Source of the DNA: Patellaria atrata CBS 101060
Taxonomy: Eukaryota; Ascomycota; Dothideomycetes; Patellariales; Patellariaceae
Direction: 5' to 3'
Assembly (NCBI GenBank): GCA_010093705.1
Contig: MU006092.1
Coordinates: 6,623-70,622, forward strand
DNA length: 64,000 nucleotides
A program made the translations under genes and the position numbers. Of the stretch, positions 58,001 to 64,000 are shown one piece after another (the first letter of the stretch is position 1; every line of letters begins with the position of its first letter). The notes below the pieces were generated by a model, which saw only the letters and a program-made list of their open reading frames with translations, did no database searches and was not told the origin of the DNA.

Positions 58001-58788
58001 GGTAAGGTAGTGATCTGCGTGGGGTAAGAAATCTTCTTTGTTCTTCTGCTTGACGAGATCGTGAAACGTAGGGATCGAGGTTGGTGCAAAAAGAGTAGAC
58101 TTCGAGATTATTTTCCTCACGTGTCAAAAGAAGCGGATATCAGATTTCGTGTTCTTCTGGGTGCTGTACGGTACTCTCGCTGTATATATTTTAAAGGGTA
58201 ATGGAATCTCTCTCAATCAGGTAGAACTGAGAAGTAAACTTACGCTAATCTTGTATACGAAGCGCTTGCGCGTTCTCAATCATGATTCCCTCAACGTGCT
58301 CATCTCATCCTGCCCGCCCCTTTCCCCTTCACCTCTTGACACTTCTTTCTATAATGGAATTCTTGAAAATGGTGGATCTTGCGAATGAAACGAGCGTTGC
58401 TACTCGCCTACATCACTACAAGGTGGAAATTTTGAAAGAAAAAATGAAGAAAAAAAAGCTCTACACACGTGGTCCACGGAAGATATCTGGAAAAACTCGA
58501 GAACCTTCAGCAGGAATCTTACTCCTTGGGGTTCGGTTGTATACAGTTTAAGTGAGAAGTCTCGTTGACGAAAGCATGCAATCACTACTGGGGGAAGAAA
58601 TAATTGCTTCAGCAACCCTATGAGGACTGAACTTTGAAATCATTGAGATCTATTAGTACACTAGTATTTCTCCACCTAGCACACAGAGACCAGAGATCCA
58701 ACTGAGATAATGCAGTGATTTTAGACTTTGCCTCCAACATTCAGATAATGAGAAATGAAACAATTGGGTATAAGAGAGGATACTTTCC
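55071..58788. other. Gene-poor 3.7-kb region, some overlapping open frames
   Basis: The ECM33-proximal part (55071-55600) is the likely ECM33 promoter. TACTGTACTGTACTGTACAC lies at about 55787 and TACAGTACAGTAC at about 56803. Between 57160 and 58120 longer open frames overlap on both strands (209 and 138 codons plus, 143 codons minus), but the 209-codon frame starts with TTG and none has a domain or a convincing splice model. A GATGC run is at 57711-57727. This may hide a small gene or a long untranslated region; I cannot decide. Confidence 0.4.
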
Positions 58789-60217
58789 TTAGGTGGCGAT
58801 GGCATCAATGTTGACATCTTCCATTTTCCACATATACCACATGAACAGACTCCTGCGATGTATTAGTATATGTTCATGCTAGCATACGGCGTTGTGAGAC
58901 TTACCTGTACGGCGCGAACTTTGCTGAGTGCTCAAGCATGTCCTCTTCACTCATATACTTCCATTTTCCTGACTTCCCTTTCAACTTGTTGACATCTTTG
59001 CCTTGCCACACTGCCATACCTCGTCTACAACTTCATTAGCGCACACGCATTCTTACTAGCTATGACTATGACACCGGGGAAGAGAGTGGCACTCACTGAA
59101 CACCCAAATCTCCAGTCGAAAATACATCCATTCTCTTCAAAGTGAAGCACTCAAACATCTCCACACTCCACTTTCCTAGTCCTCGGATAGCAACTAAGGT
59201 TTTCATCACCTCCTCATCGGTAGCGTGAACCAACATGCGTGCACTGAGTTCCCCGGAAGCGAATCTCTCCGCTACACCTTGGATGTACTCCGCTTTACGG
59301 CCCGAGAGTCCAGCAGTACGGAGATATTCGACGTTGGCGGCAGCAACGGCTGATGGATGTGGGAAGTACGACTCATTTGATGAATCCGGGGACGGAAAAA
59401 GTGAGATGAATTTATTCTTGATGGATTTGGCAGCTGCGCCAGAAACCTTCAAGAAGACGACGTTACAACCATGTTTAGGTAAACATCTATCTTCATAGTT
59501 TTAACATACCTGTTGTGCCATTATCATACTTGCCAGATTCTTCCATGGCTCCACTGCTTCTGCTAGCCCTTCGGGACTGAAGATCCTGCATGGAAACTTC
59601 TCGATCACCTTCTTCAGACCCGGATCCACGCTTATTAGATGCGCTTCTGCCTCTTTGAGCAGCTCCTTGGTTGTGGTGGTAGGGAGAGGGAGATTCACAG
59701 CTGCCTCCCACGGTCCGTTAGCGAGCTTATCGTACGCCAACACCCTCGAGCCTCCGGGAGTCGCTAAGGGCGCATTTGTAGCATGCGGTTCCGCGGGCCG
59801 GGCTTGCGAAGGCGTAAGGGAACTGTCTCCTGGTTGCTTTATTGCCGGAGAGGAGAGTATGCCTACGGTAGCTGGAGTCTTTGGCGGTGAAGGAGCTGCG
59901 GCCTTGCGCTTCTTAGCAGGAGTCGTTGGAGGGGGTATTGGTTCCTCATCTACGGCGACTTTTGATCTTGAGGCAGCTTTTGCAGCCTTCGCAGTTTTAG
60001 CAGCAATAGGAGCCTTAACTGTCTTTGTGACGGCTTTCTTGCTCGCTGCCTTCTTGGGTGCTGCCTTTGGTGGTTCCGGCGATGGATCTCTCTCTTTGCG
60101 CTTCTTTGATATATTGGGTCTTGGCGCTGTCGCATCGTCATTCGTGGCTTCTGCGACCTTAGACGCCTTGTCTGAAATTCTAGAGGAGCGGCGCAACGAC
60201 ATAATTCTAGCGAACAA
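58789..60217 (-). CDS. MAG1: 3-methyladenine DNA glycosylase (Mag1/AlkA, HhH-GPD)
   Basis: A 413-residue base-excision-repair glycosylase removing alkylated purines. Exons are 60217-59510, 59446-59097, 59024-58905 and 58852-58789. The first 160 residues are a Lys/Ala/Pro-rich basic tail of histone-H1 type. The catalytic part begins near PWEAAVNLPLP; the joins give MIMAQQVSGAAAKSI, LVAIRGLGKWSVEMF (the HhH hairpin, about 322-336) and DVFSTGDLGVQRGM with the catalytic Asp at about 349. The end is PYRSLFMWYMWKMED. All active-site elements are intact. Translation could start at 60217 (MFARIMSLRR) or 60199 (MSLRRSSRIS); the longer form has a mild mitochondrial-presequence look, so dual targeting is possible. 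Confidence 0.93.
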
Positions 60218-61143
60218 GTGAGGGTACTGAAGCCGGGAGAACTGCTGCCACTGAAGTTACATCGCAATGCTTCTCGCAGAATCGATAATGAGCGAGATTG
60301 ACTTACATTGACGCGAAAGATGTTGAAAACGTTGCGCTTGAAGAGTTGAAGGGGGATTAACATGAAGTGAGCTGACTTGGAAGGTTTCCCGTCGGGGGTG
60401 TTGCGTCACTGCTTGGATCGACGCGCCGGAACTTGCGGACCAGCCTCGGAGGTTGCAGCGAACGTAGCTTCGCGAACACGAAAGCACCTGATTTGTAAGT
60501 TCTAACCGACCAACAAAGAATACATCTGGAGCATCAGACAGAATGGAATACATTGACCAAGGCGATTATGGTAGGAAGTCAGGTATAAACGTATGCTAGG
60601 GATGAAGTTGTGGATTACTTCAAGGTATAATCGTATCCTTCCTTTCCGTCTCAAAGAGTTACCGTAACAACCATGTTCGGGGGTATTCTCGCTCTTCCAT
60701 TACATCCACTGGTATAGAGTGAGTCATTGCTACCTTCATCCAATACCGAGCAATAGGTACTTAGACCTATTAAGCATCTTTTACGCTACCGTACCAATTG
60801 GAGTTTGCTTTCGTATAGGGAGTCATTTGCTTGATGGATTCCGGTAGAGCAGTACAAGAGCTTGACATAGTATCCTCTTACTAGATTAGTTACTGGAAAG
60901 GTACTCGCTGATTCTCTGTTGAAAGACGAGAATTCCATCCATTGATGGGTAGAATGGGGTGGCTGTATGTTGTCGTATAGATAATATATTGCCATCCAGC
61001 GAGATGTCGTCTCGAAAAAAAAAACTTCATCATCAATTGGACTGTTATCGAAGATTTAGTATACAGTCTATTCGCACATATCGGACCCGATCCCTCCAGT
61101 TCGGTATCAACCCGCTGTACAGTCGGTGTTCTCATTCTGGCCC
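60218..61143. other. Intergenic between MAG1 and QCR7
   Basis: 926 bp lie between the MAG1 start and the QCR7 stop, both on the minus strand. The 98-codon minus frame at 60257-60553 has no features and is probably in the MAG1 leader region. No RNA gene is seen. Confidence 0.45.
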
Positions 61144-61738
61144 TCATTTGTTTTGCTTCATCACCGTCATAGCCTCCAGATCTTCTCTTTCCGCCAATTC
61201 CGCCTCGATTTCTTCGATGATGGGGGTTAAATATTGATAGTCCTAGATCTAGTGTAAGCGGTATGGCCATAAAGGTTACGGGCGATAATCGTACATCCTC
61301 GGGCTTCGTTTGTTCCTCCACAGGGAGTAATTGATGAGATAACGAGCACTATGGAATGTCAGGCTCTGCAACATCCTTCTTAGCATGAGTATCCCTCACC
61401 TGGAAGGCGCGTCGCAGCCTGAAGACACGATCATAGGCTTCATTGGGTGGGAGACGTTTAAGGGCAAGGAGAACGGTCTCGGACTCTTCAGGAATCAAAT
61501 CATCGGCCCTAATGATCAAACAAGCTGTCAGTGGAATCTCCAATGACACAGTCAATCTATCTTTATAGTATTATATCGATATAAGAGCTCAATTGCAAAG
61601 GAGTAAGAGACAATGTGCGTACTTCAGACCGAGCTGCCTGTATCCCGCTGCGGCGGAATACCACGTCGCCAACGGTAACATCCATTTCCGTAGCCACGAT
61701 CTCTTCAAAACAAAATTTGCAACTGATGGCTGCGACAT
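61144..61738 (-). CDS. QCR7: Cytochrome bc1 complex subunit 7 (Qcr7)
   Basis: A 125-residue matrix-side subunit of respiratory complex III (the ubiquinone-binding 14-kDa protein). Four exons fit: 61738-61623, 61508-61400, 61348-61295 and 61242-61144. The joins give YSAAAGYRQLGLKADDLIPE, then YDRVFRLRRAFQ with CSLSHQLLPVEEQTKPED, then DYQYLTPIIEEIEAELAERE and the end EAMTVMKQNK. Each of these is a conserved Qcr7 block, and the total length equals that of known orthologues (about 123-127). Without splicing, the third exon reads on into Arg-rich nonsense, so simple frame calling would misannotate it. Confidence 0.95.
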
Positions 61739-62517
61739 GATTGCGACGAGAAGGAATTGCGAGGGTAGGGGTTATTGTCGAACTTCTGAGATCCGGGAGA
61801 AGATGAATGGAAGGTCGAGAAACAATAAGGCTGGAAGTCCCTTATTAGGTTGAACCTTCGTCAGGAAAGGCGGCTTAGCTAAGCTGAAAAGACTGCAACC
61901 TTACGGTGATAGCTTGTTTATGGTTTTCGTTCCGAGTCCTGCTATAGTTCAAATACATATAGTTAGAGAATACGTTCAAAGATATTCATTATACTAAGTA
62001 GATTATTACCCTTCAATTGAAGTTGATAAGGTGCATCACGTTTCTTTTGAAAGCACTAACAGTAAAGGTTATAGTACAGTAAGGTAAGTTACGGATTACA
62101 GGACTAAGCTGCATTGAAACTGGCCTCACTATTCCCAACCTGGAACTCTACCAAGTTCAGCACCCGCTTCAAGCATCGTGAGATCTCACAGCACCTCATT
62201 GCTCAACCCACCCTAATCCGCCACTACATGCGCCCTCCTTTACAATAGTTTTCTCAATTCACTAGTCCTACCAAGACTTTCGCTCATTCTAGGAGTTCCA
62301 ACATTTAACAGTCGTCAATGGAGCCTCTCAACCGTTAACCATCGTGTCACTCAAGTGCTGCGGGGTCTTCCGCACACTGAGCCAGGCACTCAATAACAAC
62401 AAAGGAAAAGAGGACTTGGACTAACGGGAGCATATCTGCTAGTACAGTTCGTAGGTTCTGCTGTTAGTGCATGTTCGCGCTAATGAAGGTTCGAGTACAG
62501 GAGGGATCGCGGTCAAA
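61739..62517. promoter_or_regulatory. Divergent region, QCR7 and mitochondrial carrier
   Basis: 779 bp lie between two divergent genes for mitochondrial proteins. A TACAGTAAGGTAAG stretch lies at about 62073. I recognised no specific regulator site. Confidence 0.4.
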
Positions 62518-63784
62518 ATGTCTCTTCCAAGCTCGAGTGTAGCACCTTCCGATTCTCAGCAATATGCTACCACACACTCCGCGGGAGATGAAGGCGTAGA
62601 AAAGGCGGCTTCCTTTAGTCGTTCAACATCCACCATTGCTTTCTACTGTGCGAAGATGCCAAACTCCTCCATAAACAGTATTTGTGGAGCACTGGCCGGC
62701 GTTGCTTCTGGTATCGTCACATGTCCTCTCGACGTTATAAAAACGAAATTGCAAGCGCAAGGAGCTTTCAGAATACAGGGACGAAGAACGATACCACGGT
62801 CAAGTCAGGTATATCAGGGGATGATTGGCACAGCGCGAGTGATATGGACAGAGGATGGCTTTCGCGGACTGTATCGAGGGCTTAGCCCTATGCTTCTTGG
62901 ATATCTTCCCACTTGGGCCGTGTATATGACCGTTTACGAGAGCTCTAAGGACTATTACTATACTAAGCTAGGTATGTATTGGTCTCCCTACTAATTATCC
63001 ACTCCTAACAATACATCCAGAAAGTAAGTGGCATGCTCGAATATACGCATCCATCACCGCTGGTGCATGCTCTACATTAGCCACAAACCCTATATGGGTC
63101 ATAAAAACGAGACTTATGTCTCAAGTAAGTTCTAGAGCATCAAAGCAAGCCAGAACACCCTGGCACTATAAGTCGACCCTCGACGCCGCTCGCAAGATGT
63201 ACCGCGCTGAAGGTATCGGCGCGTTTTATTCTGGCCTGACACCAGCTCTCCTCGGTTTAACACATGTTGCAATTCAGTTTCCGTTGTATGAATTCCTCAA
63301 GCAGAATTTCACTGGCCTCGAAATGGGCGAGAATACCCCTTCCGATAAAGATGTGCACTGGGCGGGAATTCTTGCTGCGACTTTTCTGAGTAAAATATGC
63401 GCTACATCCGCAACATATCCGCACGAGGTTCTTCGGACCCGATTACAGACCCAACAGCGATCCCAACCATCACACTCCCCAGAAGGCATTACTTTCAGAG
63501 GTGGCGCAGAGCCAGGTAATAGACAGAGATCATCTCTTGGCGCTTCTTCCGACGGGATGCTCAATCTACCTCGATATCGCGGGGTCCTACGTACCTTCAA
63601 GGTGATTCTTCAGGAAGAGGGTTGGAGAGCCTTCTATAACGGTATGGGTACAAACATGATCCGTGCTGTGCCTGCCGCAATGACGACAATGCTCACTTTC
63701 GAGACCCTTAAGAGCGCAATGTACTCACTTCGGGAGGAAGGGAAGAAACAAATAGAGGACGACGATTCAATGAAGCATGAATAG
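62518..63784 (+). CDS. YIA6: Mitochondrial carrier, NAD+ (Yia6/Ndt1) type
   Basis: A 405-residue inner-membrane solute carrier. Exons 62518-62971 and 63021-63784 join as KL-ESKWHARIYASITAGA. The three carrier signatures are PLDVIKTKLQAQG, NPIWVIKTRLMSQ and YPHEVLRTRLQTQ, each ending an odd-numbered membrane helix of a six-helix fold. The NPIWVIKTRL and YPHEVLRTRL forms are typical of the yeast Ndt1/Ndt2 and pyrimidine-nucleotide branch, so NAD+ import is the likeliest role; FAD or pyrimidine nucleotides remain possible. A Ser-rich loop (SQPSHSPEGITFRGG onwards) of about 40 residues after the third signature is longer than in many carriers. The first in-frame Met is 62518; the preceding N-terminal open frame lacks ATG. 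Confidence 0.92.
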
Positions 63785-64000
63785 CTGACTTTTTCCAACT
63801 GATTCAAATTCTCTTAGCACCTTTGAAGATTTTCTCTCCGTTGCGTCATCTGGCGTTGGAACTACAGCATTATTAGTTCCGAGGATTCTGGAACTTCGTC
63901 TTCTTGAAGGCTATTTTTCAAGTCCTTTTTTAGCATTATTGCGCGGTCCCGGGATTAAGGTAGTACGGTGTTATTGGTGTATGCGAGATATTGGTTCATT
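63785..64000. other. Downstream of the carrier gene, window end
   Basis: 216 bp of probable 3' untranslated and terminator sequence; nothing else is seen. Confidence 0.4.

Noticed and set aside
59655-60221. 188-codon Gly/Ala-rich frame on the plus strand
   Set aside because: It is antisense to the Lys/Ala/Pro-rich tail of MAG1.

Overview
The window is nuclear DNA of a filamentous ascomycete (Pezizomycotina). The evidence is short introns (about 43-75 nt, GT-AG, often with a CTAAC-like branch site), closely packed genes on both strands, fungus-specific proteins (Ice2, SepH/Cdc7, Ecm33, Get1, Swc4, Med5), and a nearly pure A/T block inside a dead retroelement, as expected where repeat-induced point mutation (RIP) or a similar process has acted. 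A Leotiomycete is my best guess, but nothing here proves the class.

Layout. 1-4844 is a decayed Ty3/gypsy-type LTR element read on the minus strand: LTR copies at 1-124 (cut by the window edge) and 4371-4844, a gag relic, and an A/T-only tract at 125-2400. 5313-14217 holds a TatD-type nuclease, mitoribosomal mS23, a PPR protein and the mismatch-repair protein Mlh3. 14218-28249 holds a low-complexity fungal protein, the septation kinase SepH/Cdc7, a short-chain dehydrogenase, the ER protein Ice2, the Myg1 nuclease and an endosulfine (Igo1). 29305-42092 is looser: the SPOUT methyltransferase Sfm1, Swc4, a bZIP factor and a conserved fungal protein, separated by 2-3 kb of gene-poor DNA. 42545-49861 has a decayed secreted cysteine-rich protein gene, a PTAR1-like prenyltransferase alpha-repeat protein divergent from Get1, and Mediator subunit Med5. 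51047-63784 has a basic/coiled-coil regulator, the GPI wall protein Ecm33, a 3-methyladenine DNA glycosylase, complex III subunit Qcr7 and a mitochondrial NAD-type carrier.

Most gene models were built by hand from splice signals, requiring the exon lengths to add up to a whole reading frame and the joins to restore family motifs. The genes are mostly unrelated housekeeping functions: mitochondria (mS23, PPR, Qcr7, carrier), DNA repair (Mlh3, Mag1), cell cycle and nutrient signalling (SepH, Igo1), chromatin and transcription (Swc4, Med5, bZIP), ER and tail-anchored protein insertion (Ice2, Get1) and cell wall (Ecm33). I see no secondary-metabolite cluster, CRISPR array, rRNA or tRNA.

The points most worth a second look are the A/T-only block with sharp edges, the decayed secreted protein gene at 42545-43252, a GC-AG intron in ICE2 whose retention keeps the frame, an 18-nt exon in SFM1, and an SDR with a changed NNAG motif. 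No clear undescribed multi-gene system was found.
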